This document shows positions 52,337-60,446 of a stretch of 64,000 bases of DNA, one piece after another. This stretch comes from Cellulosimicrobium sp. ES-005 (GTDB taxonomy: Bacteria > Actinomycetota > Actinomycetes > Actinomycetales > Cellulomonadaceae): assembly GCF_040448685.1 (NCBI RefSeq), contig NZ_CP159290.1, positions 3,038,001-3,102,000 of the forward strand. The letters run 5' to 3'. The translations under genes and the position numbers were made by a program. Position 1 is the stretch's first letter. Each line of letters starts with the position of its first letter. The notes under the pieces were generated by a model. That model saw only the letters and a list, made by a program, of their open reading frames with translations. It did no database searches and was not told the DNA's origin.

Positions 52337-52797
52337 CCCACCCGTTCCCCCCGCTGGTCGAGGCCTATCTCGCCGATCTCGACCGTGCGCTCGAAGGCGC
52401 CGATCCGCGTGAACGGTCCGAGACGCTGGCCGCCGTGCGCGAGCACACCCGCGAGGCGCTCGCCCTCCGCGGGAGCGACGACGACGCCGTGCGCCACCTG
52501 CTCGAGGAGCTCGGACCGGTCGACTCCATCGCGGCCGCGGCCGCGGCCGGCACGCCCGCACCGACCCCGGCGTCGGGCCCGCCGCTCGCCGACACGCTGC
52601 TGGTTGTCCTGAGCGTCGTGAGCCTGGTGCTGTTCATCGTGCCGCTGTTCGCCGTCGGCACCGTCGTGTGGGCGGGCACCCGGCTCCGCGCCGGCGCCGG
52701 CGACCGCTCGCGGCAGAAGACCGCGCTCGTGATCGGAGTCGTCGCGCTCGTCGCGTTCCTCGCGGTCCTCGTCTCCCACTACGTGGCGACGGCCTAG
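52333..52797 (+). CDS. HAAS-domain (DUF1700-like) membrane protein
   Basis: The 154-residue protein has an N-terminal helical HAAS domain (about residues 5-65; YLADLDRALEGADPRERSETLAAVREH) and two membrane helices (about 84-110 and 125-148). HAAS proteins are regularly encoded after a PadR regulator, and the four-base ATGA overlap here shows that pairing. It may pass a membrane signal to the regulator. The ATG also has GGAGG upstream. Confidence 0.85.
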   Translation: MTHPFPPLVEAYLADLDRALEGADPRERSETLAAVREHTREALALRGSDDDAVRHLLEELGPVDSIAAAAAAGTPAPTPASGPPLADTLLVVLSVVSLVLFIVPLFAVGTVVWAGTRLRAGAGDRSRQKTALVIGVVALVAFLAVLVSHYVATA

Positions 52798-52841
52798 CAC
52801 CACGTGCGGGGGGCGGCCGGGACCGCGCGGGACGGCCGTCC

Positions 52842-54107
52842 TCAGTCGATGCCCTCGGCGTGGCGCTCGTCGACCGTGCGCTCGGCCTCCAGGGCGGCCT
52901 CGCGGTTCTTGCGACGACGCCGCGCGGTGCCGCCCTCCCCGTCGCGGCCCTTCCCCTTGTGCGGGTGGTGGCCCTCGGCGTCGGGGTCGTGCAGCATGTG
53001 CGACTCGATGAGCTCGTGCCGCTGGAGGTAGGTGTTCGCGACCGCCTGGATCGTCGCGGCGATCGGCAGCGCGAGGAACGCGCCCAGCGCCCCGAACACC
53101 GCACCGAACGCGAGCACGACGACGAAGCTCACCGCCGGGTTCATCTCGAGCGCGCGGGCGGAGACCTTGGGGGAGAAGTAGAGGTTCTCGAGCTGCTGGT
53201 AGCCGATGATGAAGGCGAGCACGCCGAGCGCCTGCGGCAGGCCCTGGGACGTGAGCGCGACCGCGACGGGCAGGGCGCCGCCGATGTACGTGCCGATCGT
53301 GGGCACGAACTGCGAGACGACGCCCGTGAACACCGCGAGGGGGAGCGCGTACGGGGTCTGGAGGATCAGCAGGAACACGAACGTGAAGACGCTCGACAGC
53401 GCGGCGAGGACGATGCGCGAGTTGATGAAGTCGGAGACCTTGACCTGGGTGATCTCCCAGAGCCGCAGCACCTCCTCCTGGCGGTTGGGGGTGAGCCAGC
53501 GGCACACGGCCGCGCGGAACTTGGGCCCGGCCGCGAGCAGGTAGTAGGTGACGAGCATGATCGTCAGCGAGGCGAAGATCCCGCCGACGATGGTCGTGGT
53601 GACGACGAGCGCGCCGGAGGCGACGTCGTCGCCGAAGTCGTTGATGACCTGCTTGATGAGGTCGTCCGAGTCGGGGATGACCACGTCGAAGCGCTCCGCG
53701 ACGAGGTCCTGGATGCTCGCGTACAGGTCCGGGAGCGACTGGACGAGCTGGACGAGCTGCTGGACGAACAGGTTCCCGAAGAGCGCGAGCACCACGAGGA
53801 TCGCCAGGAGCGAGCCGATCAGGGCCACCGCGGCCGCCGCGCCGCGGCGCCAGCCGTGGCGGACCAGCCACACCACGATCGGCTCCAGGGCGAGCGCGAC
53901 GAAGAACGCGATGAGGATGTTGACGCCCAGCGCCTTGAGCTGGCCCAGCGCGTACCACGCGAAGATCCCGACGAAGACGGCGACGACGGCCATCGCGAGC
54001 GCGCGCGGGACCCACCGCGGCGGGCGCCGGGAGTCGTGCTGGACGGGGCGCGTGCCGGCGTCGGGCACGCCCGACCACGGGTCCTCGGCGGGCGTCGGCG
54101 TCGTCAT
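52842..54107 (-). CDS. AI-2E family transporter (putative exporter)
   Basis: The 421-residue protein has the family plan: two N-terminal helices (LAMAVVAVFVGIFAWYAL and the next), a soluble insert (about residues 115-175), then four to five further helices with the motifs VPTIGTYIGGALPVAVAL and LENLYFSPKVSARALEMNP. The C-terminal tail of about 70 residues is highly charged, with His and Lys/Arg runs (EGHHPHKGKGRD, RRRRKNRE). Members export small molecules or act as sodium/proton antiporters. TAGGTT six bases before the ATG suggests leaderless transcription. Confidence 0.9.
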   Translation of the reverse strand: MTTPTPAEDPWSGVPDAGTRPVQHDSRRPPRWVPRALAMAVVAVFVGIFAWYALGQLKALGVNILIAFFVALALEPIVVWLVRHGWRRGAAAAVALIGSLLAILVVLALFGNLFVQQLVQLVQSLPDLYASIQDLVAERFDVVIPDSDDLIKQVINDFGDDVASGALVVTTTIVGGIFASLTIMLVTYYLLAAGPKFRAAVCRWLTPNRQEEVLRLWEITQVKVSDFINSRIVLAALSSVFTFVFLLILQTPYALPLAVFTGVVSQFVPTIGTYIGGALPVAVALTSQGLPQALGVLAFIIGYQQLENLYFSPKVSARALEMNPAVSFVVVLAFGAVFGALGAFLALPIAATIQAVANTYLQRHELIESHMLHDPDAEGHHPHKGKGRDGEGGTARRRRKNREAALEAERTVDERHAEGID

Positions 54108-54113
54108 GTCCCG

Positions 54114-54119
54114 AACCTA
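54114..54119 (-). promoter_or_regulatory. -10 element of a leaderless promoter (AI-2E family gene)
   Basis: TAGGTT on the minus strand ends six bases before the ATG at 54107. Confidence 0.45.
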
Positions 54120-54256
54120 GTGGCGGCGGTGGGGGCGGGCCCGGCGGGCGCGCCGTCGCTTCCGGATGCCGAACCTCCCGACCGGTGCCACGATCGACGC
54201 GCACGCTCGTCCGCTCGTCTCGCTCCGACCACGGTCGGCACCTCAGGAGGACTCGC

Positions 54257-54664
54257 ATGGCACGCTCGTCGCAGGTGACGGCCTGGGTCGGTTGGGTCTG
54301 GTTCGCCGGGATCGTCCTCGTGACGATCGGTTTCTTCAACGCGATCAGCGGTCTGGTCGCCGTGTTCTCCCCGAACAGCCTCGTCGGCGTGACCGACGCC
54401 GGGATCGTCGTCCTCGACGTGTCCACGTGGGGCTGGATCCACCTCGTCATCGGGGTGCTGCTCGTCCTCACCGGCTTCGCCCTGCTCTCGGGCAGGGGCT
54501 GGGCGCGCATGGTCGCCATCGTCCTGGTGGTGCTCAACGCGATCGCCCAGTTCACGACGCTGCAGGTGACGCCGTGGTGGTCGCTGATCACGATCGTGCT
54601 CGACGTCTTCGTCCTGTGGGCGCTCGTCGTCCACGGCGACGAGGCCGAGCGCGCCGCGCGCTGA
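54257..54664 (+). CDS. DUF7144-type four-helix membrane protein
   Basis: The 135-residue protein has four hydrophobic helices and the family motifs WVWFAGIVLVTIGFFNAISGLVA and WGWIHLVIGVLLVLTGFALL-type segments. It is the first gene of a four-gene cassette running to 56079. AGGAGG precedes the ATG by six bases. The function of the family is unknown; genes of this type often sit in actinobacterial stress-response clusters. Confidence 0.8.
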   Translation: MARSSQVTAWVGWVWFAGIVLVTIGFFNAISGLVAVFSPNSLVGVTDAGIVVLDVSTWGWIHLVIGVLLVLTGFALLSGRGWARMVAIVLVVLNAIAQFTTLQVTPWWSLITIVLDVFVLWALVVHGDEAERAAR

Positions 54665-54743
54665 GCCGCCCCGCCCGGGGCCTCCGGGCCTCCCGCGTCC
54701 GCACCGTCGTCCTCGCCCACCGACAGACTCAGGAGTCCCGTCC

Positions 54744-55175
54744 ATGGCAACGTCCACCTTCGGTCCCGTCGAGATCGTCGCGATCGCCTTCCCGTCGGAC
54801 CGCATCCCCGCGGGGGTGCAGGCCTCCGTCCTCGAGGTGCTCGCGGAGGGCACCGTCACGCTCCTCGACCTCGCGGTCGTCCGGCGCTCCGAGGCCGGCG
54901 ACGTCGAGGTCGCCGAGGTGACCGACCTCGGCGACGAGCTGGAGATCACCGACGTCGAGCTCACGGGCGCCGGCCTCGCCGGCGAGGAGGACCTCGACGC
55001 GGTCGCCGCCGGGCTCGCGCCGGGCACGTCGGCCCTCGTCCTCGTCGTCGAGCACACGTGGGCCCGCGGCGTGATCGCCGCGACCGGCGCGGCCGACGGC
55101 GTCGTGCTGCTCAGCGAGCGCATCCCGGCCGAGGTCGTCAACGAGGTCGCCGACCTCGCGCTCGTCGAGGACTGA
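54744..55175 (+). CDS. DUF6325 family protein
   Basis: The 143-residue soluble protein begins FGPVEIVAIAFPSDRIP and contains GTSALVLVVEHTWARGV, matching DUF6325. The alternating strand-helix pattern resembles a duplicated ferredoxin-like fold, as in the soluble parts of DUF1269 proteins. CAGGAG lies upstream of the ATG. It is gene two of the cassette. Confidence 0.8.
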   Translation: MATSTFGPVEIVAIAFPSDRIPAGVQASVLEVLAEGTVTLLDLAVVRRSEAGDVEVAEVTDLGDELEITDVELTGAGLAGEEDLDAVAAGLAPGTSALVLVVEHTWARGVIAATGAADGVVLLSERIPAEVVNEVADLALVED

Positions 55176-55231
55176 GCCGCCCGCCGGCGCCCGCTCCGTG
55201 GCGCCTCCGCCCACAGAACCAGGAGAACCAC

Positions 55232-55582
55232 ATGCCCATCCGTCGCTTCGGCCGCCCCGGGCTCATCGGGACCGCCGCTCGCACCGCCGTCATCGCCGGG
55301 ACTGCCTCCGCGACCGCGGGCGCCGTCCAGCGCCACCAGGCGAACCGTGCCCAGCAGTCGTGGGAGGCCCAGCAGGCCGAGGCCGCGCAGGAGCAGGCAC
55401 GCATCGAGGCCGCGGCCCAGCAGGCCGCGGCCCAGTACGCCCAGCCCGCGCCGGCCGCGCCCGCCGCGGCCCCGGCGCAGGACGACCTGCTCGGCCAGCT
55501 CGAGCGGCTCGGTCAGCTCCACGCCTCCGGCGTGCTGAGCGACGCCGAGTTCGCCGCGGCCAAGGCCAAGCTGCTCGGCTGA
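55232..55582 (+). CDS. SHOCT domain protein
   Basis: The 116-residue protein has a basic N-terminus (MPIRRFGRPGLIGTAARTAV) with a weak hydrophobic segment, an Ala/Gln-rich coiled stretch (residues 40-80), and a C-terminal SHOCT motif (LLGQLERLGQLHASGVLSDAEFAAAKAKLLG pattern, last 31 residues). SHOCT is a short oligomerisation domain. CAGGAGAA precedes the ATG. It is gene three of the cassette, 14 bases before the DUF1269 gene. Confidence 0.87.
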   Translation: MPIRRFGRPGLIGTAARTAVIAGTASATAGAVQRHQANRAQQSWEAQQAEAAQEQARIEAAAQQAAAQYAQPAPAAPAAAPAQDDLLGQLERLGQLHASGVLSDAEFAAAKAKLLG

Positions 55583-55596
55583 CGAGGAGAATCGCC

Positions 55597-56079
55597 ATGG
55601 CCACGTTCACCGTCTGGAAGTTCGACTCTCCCGAGGGCGCGGACACCGCGTCCCGGATCCTGCACGACTCGGCCTCCGAGCACGCGATCCGCATCATCGA
55701 CACCGCGGTCGTCTCGTGGCCGGAGGGCGCAGCCAAGCCGACGACGCGTCACGGTCACCAGGACGAGTGGCGCGGCACCGGCTGGGGCGCGTTCTGGGGC
55801 CTGCTGCTCGGCTCGCTCTTCTTCGCGCCCGTGCTGGGCGCGGCGGCCGGCGCCGCGATCGGCGCGTCGACCAAGGCGATGGCCGCCGTGGGGATCGACA
55901 AGGACCAGCTCGACCGCATCCGGGACGGCGTCACGCCCGGGTCGTCCGCGCTGTTCGTCGTCACCGAGGACGGCGACCTCGACCGCGTGGGCGAGCGGTT
56001 CCACGGGGTCCACGGCAAGCTCGTCGCCACGAACCTCACGGACGCCGAGCGGAGCACCCTCCTCGAGACGTTTGACTGA
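55597..56079 (+). CDS. DUF1269 family membrane protein, copy 2
   Basis: The 160-residue protein is a paralogue of the one at 45570-46067: it starts ATFTVWKFDSPEGADTAS, has the same central glycine-rich hydrophobic hairpin (GLLLGSLFFAPVLGAAAG) and the GSSALFVVTEDGD half-domain. GAGGAG precedes the ATG. As the last gene of the DUF7144-DUF6325-SHOCT cassette it probably works with those proteins at the membrane. Confidence 0.85.
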   Translation: MATFTVWKFDSPEGADTASRILHDSASEHAIRIIDTAVVSWPEGAAKPTTRHGHQDEWRGTGWGAFWGLLLGSLFFAPVLGAAAGAAIGASTKAMAAVGIDKDQLDRIRDGVTPGSSALFVVTEDGDLDRVGERFHGVHGKLVATNLTDAERSTLLETFD

Positions 56080-56087
56080 CGGACCGG

Positions 56088-56121
56088 CCCCGCGCGTGCT
56101 CAGTCGTCGAGGCGCGCGGGG
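56088..56121. terminator. Bidirectional hairpin overlapping the sigma factor 3' end
   Basis: CCCCGCGCG at 56088-56096 pairs with CGCGCGGGG at 56113-56121. It lies between the convergent DUF1269 and sigma factor genes, and the right arm is inside the sigma gene. Confidence 0.45.
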
Positions 56122-57176
56122 AGGCCGAACAGCGGAAACCACGAGGCCGTGTCGAGGAACGCGTTGATGGCCGTCACCCGCCCGTCCTCGGTCTCGATCA
56201 CCTGCAGCGCCCACGGCTCGTGCCCGCCGTCCGCGGCCCGACGGTACTGGCCGAACCCGAACGTGCCGTTCACCGCGACCGGCACCATGCGGGACCCCTC
56301 GCACTCGTGGCCGGGCCCGGTCATCCAGGTCACGATGTCCGCCGTGCCCTTCATCCACAGCGGGTACGGCGGCATGGACAGCGTCGCGTCCTCGTGGAGG
56401 ATCGCGACGAGCGCGTCCATGTCGTAGCGCTCGAACGCGTCGAGGTAGCGCTCCAGCAGCAGCCGCTCCTCGTCGCCGAGCCCGGCGTTCGACGCGACCG
56501 GCGCGGGCGCGGGCTCGGCGTCCTCGCGGAGGCCCGAGCTGTCCCAGTGGGCCCGTGCCGCCAGCGTCGCCCGCGCCCGCTGCAGCGCGCTGTTCACCGA
56601 CGCGACCGACGTGTCGAGCAGCTCCGCGACCTCGCTCGCCTGCCACCGCAGCACCTCGCGCAGCAGGAGCACGGCGCGCTGCTTGGGCGGCAGGAACTGC
56701 AGCGCGGCCACGAACGCGAGCCGGATGGTCTCACGGCCCACCGCGACCTGCGCCGGGTCGCCGTCGTGCGGCAGCACGCGATCGTCGGGCACCGGCTCGA
56801 CCCACGTCTCCTCGGGGAGCACCTGGCCCAGGTTCTCGGCCTCCGGCGCCTGCGGGCCGCCGAGGCCCATGGGGCGCTCCCGCCGCTTGCGCGCGCCCAG
56901 CGCGTCGAAGCACACGTTCGTCGCGATGCGGTAGAGCCAGGAGCGCAGCGACGAGCGGCCCTCGAACCGGTCGTAGGAGCGCCACGCGCGCAGGAACGTC
57001 TCCTGCACGGCGTCCTCCGCCTCGAACGAGGAGCCGAGCATGCGGTAGCAGTAGCCCGTGATCTCCCGGCGGTGGCCCGCGAGGACCGCGTCGAGGTCGT
57101 CGCGCTCGGGCAGGGGAGCGGGGCCGGTCGCGGTGGCTTCCGGGCGGACGCTCGTGGGGGTGGCGAGGTCGGTCAT
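56100..57176 (-). CDS. ECF-type RNA polymerase sigma factor with SnoaL-like C-terminal domain (SigG-like)
   Basis: The 358-residue protein has sigma region 2 (about 30-100; EAEDAVQETFLRAWRSYDRF, SWLYRIATNVCFDALGARKRRE), sigma region 4 (about 150-205; FLPPKQRAVLLLREVLRWQASEVAELLDTSVASVNSALQRAR pattern) and a SnoaL/NTF2-like domain (about 225-350; LLERYLDAFERYDMDALVAIL). Such sigma factors lack a separate anti-sigma factor and are thought to be controlled by the C-terminal domain. GAGAGG precedes the ATG at 57176. A TAGCGT at 57286-57291 on the minus strand may be a promoter. Confidence 0.92.
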   Translation of the reverse strand: MTDLATPTSVRPEATATGPAPLPERDDLDAVLAGHRREITGYCYRMLGSSFEAEDAVQETFLRAWRSYDRFEGRSSLRSWLYRIATNVCFDALGARKRRERPMGLGGPQAPEAENLGQVLPEETWVEPVPDDRVLPHDGDPAQVAVGRETIRLAFVAALQFLPPKQRAVLLLREVLRWQASEVAELLDTSVASVNSALQRARATLAARAHWDSSGLREDAEPAPAPVASNAGLGDEERLLLERYLDAFERYDMDALVAILHEDATLSMPPYPLWMKGTADIVTWMTGPGHECEGSRMVPVAVNGTFGFGQYRRAADGGHEPWALQVIETEDGRVTAINAFLDTASWFPLFGLPARLDD

Positions 57177-57326
57177 GGTGCTGCCTCTCAGGACTCGAGG
57201 TCTCGACGTTCGCGGGGGGTGCCTACGGTGGGTGCGCGCTGCCGCGACCGCCCGCGCGGGACCAGGGGAGTGGCCCACCTCACACACGCTACCTCTGCCC
57301 TCCGACACGGCACAGCCCGTGCCGAC

Positions 57327-57345
57327 CCCGGGGTCGCTCCCCGGG
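57327..57345 (-). terminator. Short hairpin after the phosphatase-kinase fusion gene
   Basis: CCCGGGG, five bases, CCCCGGG lies about 45 bases past the stop codon of the minus-strand fusion gene. Confidence 0.35.
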
Positions 57346-57388
57346 CTCGCGTCGGGGCGGGGAGGAACCCCGGGCTCGACGACCGGGC

Positions 57389-59536
57389 TCAGTCGTCCAG
57401 GTCGAGCTCGAACCACACGGCCTTGCCCGGGACGCCGTCGATGGCGTCGACCCCCCAGCGCGATGCGCAGCGCTCGAGGAACTGCACGCCCCGGCCGCCC
57501 GTCTCGTCCGGGCGCGGGGACCGGAGCCGAGGCAGCGCCGGCGAGCCGTCCCGGACCGCGACGCGCAGGACACGGTGCCCGACCTCGAGCTCCGCCTCGA
57601 CCGGGGCCGCGCCGTGCTGGACCGCGTTCGTCAGGATCTCGCTCGTGAGGAGCATCGCGATGCGGCGGACCGACGGGGAGACGTCACAGCTCTCGAGGAC
57701 GTCGTCCACCCAGCGCCGGGCCGGTCCGATCGCCGACGACGCGTGCTCGACCTGCCGCGTCAGGACGGACGGCCGTCCCGGTCCGGGCGGTCGGGCGACG
57801 GCGTGCCGCACCCGCAGCGCGAGGACGGCGACGTCGTCGCGCTGGTCGGACACGAGCCGGCGCACGAGCGCGTCGGGCAGGGCGGACGTCGCGGTGGCCG
57901 TGAGCTCGGCGAGGACGGCCCGCACGGCGCCGAGGCGCTCGGCGTAGGACGCGCCGCGCCGCTCGACGAGACCGTCGGTGTACAGGAGGAGCGTGTCGCC
58001 GTGCGCGAGGTGCGCGCGGTGGTCGTGCCGCGTGGTGCCGGGGACGACGCCCAGCATGAGGTCCGGGGGCGCGTCGAGCGTCTCGACGGTGCCGTCGGCG
58101 CGCAGCACGAGCGGGGACGGGTGCCCGGCGTTCGACCACGTGAGGTCGAACCCGTGCGGGGTGCGGTCGAGCCGGACGACGGCGGCCGTGCCGCTCGAGT
58201 GCAGCGCGAGGCCGCGGTTGGCCCGGTCCAGGAGCCGCAGCAGGACCGCGGGGGGCTCGTCCTGGCACCACGCGAACGTGCGCAGCATGGAGCGCAGCTG
58301 GCCCATCTGCGCGGCCGCGCGCATGTCGTGGCCGGTGACGTCGCCGATCATGAGGACGCACGCGTCGTCGTCGAGCACCACCGCGTCGTACCAGTCGCCG
58401 CCGACCTGGTCGGTGCGGGTCGCGGACGCGTAGGTGGCGGCGAGCTCCGCGCTGCGGACCGACGGGAGCTCGGTGAGCATCGCCGCCTGGAGCGTCGTCG
58501 CGACGCGGTGCCGCTCCTCCAGGAGCCGGACGCGGTCGAGCGCGTGCGCGACGTACGACGCGACCGTCGTCTCCGTCTTCACCGCGTCCTCGTCGAACTC
58601 CCGGACCGCGTCCCACGCCAGCGCGACGACGCCGAGCAGCCGCTCCCCGGCGAGGACCGGGAGGAAGGAGCGCGCCTCGACGTCGTCGGACGTGATGAGG
58701 GCCGCCGCCTCGGGCAGCCGCGCCGTGTAGTGGGCGTGGTCGCGGAAGAACAGCGGCTCGCGCGTGCGGGCGGCGATCGCGGCGCCGCGCTCGTCGTCGA
58801 TCCGCATCCGGCGGAACGACACGGGGACGCCCGGCTCCAGGTGGTCGAGCGTCGTGTACTCGAGGCGCGTGCCGCTCGCGTCGAGCATCGCGAGGCCCGC
58901 GTAGCGGGCGCCGATCGCGGCGCCGACCGCGGAGAGCCGCTCGGCGACGTCGCGCACGGACGTCGCGGCGGCGAACGACTCGGAGAGCTCCAGCAGGAGG
59001 CGGGACCGCCGGTTGGCCGCGAGCGCGACCCGCTGCATGCGCTTCGCCCGCGCCCGGGCGAGCCGCAGCCGCAGCTCGGACGTGCACGCGGACGCGAGGT
59101 CGGCGAGGGTCGCGAGGTCCTCGTCGGACCACGGCCTCGGGCGTCCGTCGAACGCGCACAGCGACCCGACGGCGCGCCCGTGCGGGTCGAAGATCGGGAA
59201 GCCGGCGTAGGACACGACGCCGATGTCGTCGACCGCGCGGAGCGAGGCGAGGTGCGGGACGACCCGGGCGTCCTCGACCACGAGCGGTCGTGCGTCGCTC
59301 GTGACGAACTGGCAGAACGTGTGGCTCAGGGGTGTGCGGCGCTCCGACTGGTACGGCTCGGGCAGGCCGAGCGCGCCGGGCAGCACCGCCTCGTCGTCGA
59401 GGACGAGCGTGACCAGCGCCGACGGCACCCCGAGCTGCCGCCGCACGAGACGCGCGAACCGGTCGAACGACTCGTCCGCCACCGGCTCGGCGAGCCCCGC
59501 CTGCGCGAGCTCGTGGATCGCCTGGGCGTCGGTCAT
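57389..59536 (-). CDS. GAF-GAF-PP2C (SpoIIE) phosphatase fused to an anti-sigma-type HATPase kinase
   Basis: The 715-residue protein has two GAF sensor domains (about residues 20-165 and 205-345), a SpoIIE-type PP2C phosphatase (about 365-565; DQVGGDWYDAV, LMIGDVTGHDM, LLLYTDGLVERRG, DDVAVLALRV), and a C-terminal HATPase_c domain (about 590-715; LLTSEILTNAVQHG, GGRGVQFLERCASRWG) like RsbW/SpoIIAB. It could switch an anti-sigma-antagonist by both phosphorylation and dephosphorylation. GATACT six bases before the ATG suggests a leaderless message. Confidence 0.9.
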   Translation of the reverse strand: MTDAQAIHELAQAGLAEPVADESFDRFARLVRRQLGVPSALVTLVLDDEAVLPGALGLPEPYQSERRTPLSHTFCQFVTSDARPLVVEDARVVPHLASLRAVDDIGVVSYAGFPIFDPHGRAVGSLCAFDGRPRPWSDEDLATLADLASACTSELRLRLARARAKRMQRVALAANRRSRLLLELSESFAAATSVRDVAERLSAVGAAIGARYAGLAMLDASGTRLEYTTLDHLEPGVPVSFRRMRIDDERGAAIAARTREPLFFRDHAHYTARLPEAAALITSDDVEARSFLPVLAGERLLGVVALAWDAVREFDEDAVKTETTVASYVAHALDRVRLLEERHRVATTLQAAMLTELPSVRSAELAATYASATRTDQVGGDWYDAVVLDDDACVLMIGDVTGHDMRAAAQMGQLRSMLRTFAWCQDEPPAVLLRLLDRANRGLALHSSGTAAVVRLDRTPHGFDLTWSNAGHPSPLVLRADGTVETLDAPPDLMLGVVPGTTRHDHRAHLAHGDTLLLYTDGLVERRGASYAERLGAVRAVLAELTATATSALPDALVRRLVSDQRDDVAVLALRVRHAVARPPGPGRPSVLTRQVEHASSAIGPARRWVDDVLESCDVSPSVRRIAMLLTSEILTNAVQHGAAPVEAELEVGHRVLRVAVRDGSPALPRLRSPRPDETGGRGVQFLERCASRWGVDAIDGVPGKAVWFELDLDD

Positions 59537-59621
59537 GGTGCCAGTATCACCAGGACGAGGCCGGTCAAACAGTGCAAGCGGTGCCAGCCGGGCACGCGGA
59601 CGGGGTGAAATCGGGAAGAAG

Positions 59622-59649
59622 GGAACCTCGGGCGGGGACGCTGCGTGTA
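59622..59649 (+). promoter_or_regulatory. Possible ECF-type autoregulatory promoter
   Basis: GGAACC at 59622-59627 is followed after 16 bases by CGTGTA, resembling the GGAAC / CGT pattern of ECF-dependent promoters, about 55 bases before the ECF sigma gene start. Such self-promoters are common for ECF operons. Confidence 0.35.
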
Positions 59650-59702
59650 CCGCTCGTGAGACCACGACACGACGGCGGGCGCGGCCCGCGAGGGGTGAGG
59701 AC

Positions 59703-60446
59703 GTGACCGCGACGGGTGCGGCCGGACCGGTCGGGGGGACCGGCAGGCTCCAGCTGCTGCTCGACGTCGCAGGTGACGACGATCGGGACGACGATCGGGA
59801 CGATCATCGGGACGGCGAGCTGGACGGCGCGCCGGCGGTCGAGGTCGACCTCGTCGCCCGGCGCACGCGCGACGAGGAGTTCTCGGCGTTCATGCGGGAC
59901 GCCCGCGACCCCCTGCACCGCATGGCGTACCTGCTCTGCGGGGACCGGCACCGGGCGGAGGAGCTCACGCAGCACGCGCTGGAGCGGACGTACCGCGCGT
60001 GGTCGCGGGCCCGTGAGCGCGACCCGCTCGCCTACGCCCGCCGCGTGCTGGCCAACCTCCGCGTCGACACGTGGCGCCGCACGCGGCGCGAGGTGCTCGC
60101 CGGGCCGGACGAGCTCACGCAGGCGGAGGGCGTCGGCCGGCCCGGCCGCCCCGGTGCCGGGGAGCCGACGGGCTCCGTCGACGATCGCGACGCCGTCGTG
60201 CGCGCGCTCCTGACGCTCCCGGTCAAGCAGCGCCGCGTCGTCGTCATGCGGCACCTGCTCGACCTCAGCGAGAGCGAGGTCGCCGCCGAGCTCGGCATGC
60301 CCGTCGGCACCGTGAAGTCCACGGCCTCCCGGGGCCTCGTGCGCCTGCGGGCGCTCCTCGGCGCACCCGACGGCACCGCTCCCGCCCCGACGACCACCAC
60401 CCTGACCTCCCCGACCACCCCGACCTCCGGAAGGACACCCCGATGA
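59703..60446 (+). CDS. SigE-family ECF RNA polymerase sigma factor
   Basis: The 247-residue protein has sigma region 2 (about 60-125; EEFSAFMRDARDPLHRMAYLLCGDRHRAEELTQHAL pattern) and region 4 (about 155-215; LTLPVKQRRVVVMRHLLDLSESEVAAEL, GTVKSTASRGLVRL). It is preceded by an unusual acidic, low-complexity N-terminus of about 55 residues (DDRDDDRDDHRDGELDG) coded by tandem repeats. The GTG at 59703 follows GAGGGGTGAGGA; no later start in frame leaves region 2 intact. Its stop overlaps the next start (ATGA), so a probable anti-sigma partner is coupled to it. Confidence 0.88.
   Translation: MTATGAAGPVGGTGRLQLLLDVAGDDDRDDDRDDHRDGELDGAPAVEVDLVARRTRDEEFSAFMRDARDPLHRMAYLLCGDRHRAEELTQHALERTYRAWSRARERDPLAYARRVLANLRVDTWRRTRREVLAGPDELTQAEGVGRPGRPGAGEPTGSVDDRDAVVRALLTLPVKQRRVVVMRHLLDLSESEVAAELGMPVGTVKSTASRGLVRLRALLGAPDGTAPAPTTTTLTSPTTPTSGRTPR
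59778..59813 (+). repeat. Three tandem 12-bp repeats in the sigma factor N-terminus
   Basis: GACGATCGGGAC occurs at 59778-59789 and 59790-59801, with a one-base variant at 59802-59813. The repeat encodes an Asp/Arg-rich tract and keeps the frame. Confidence 0.85.
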
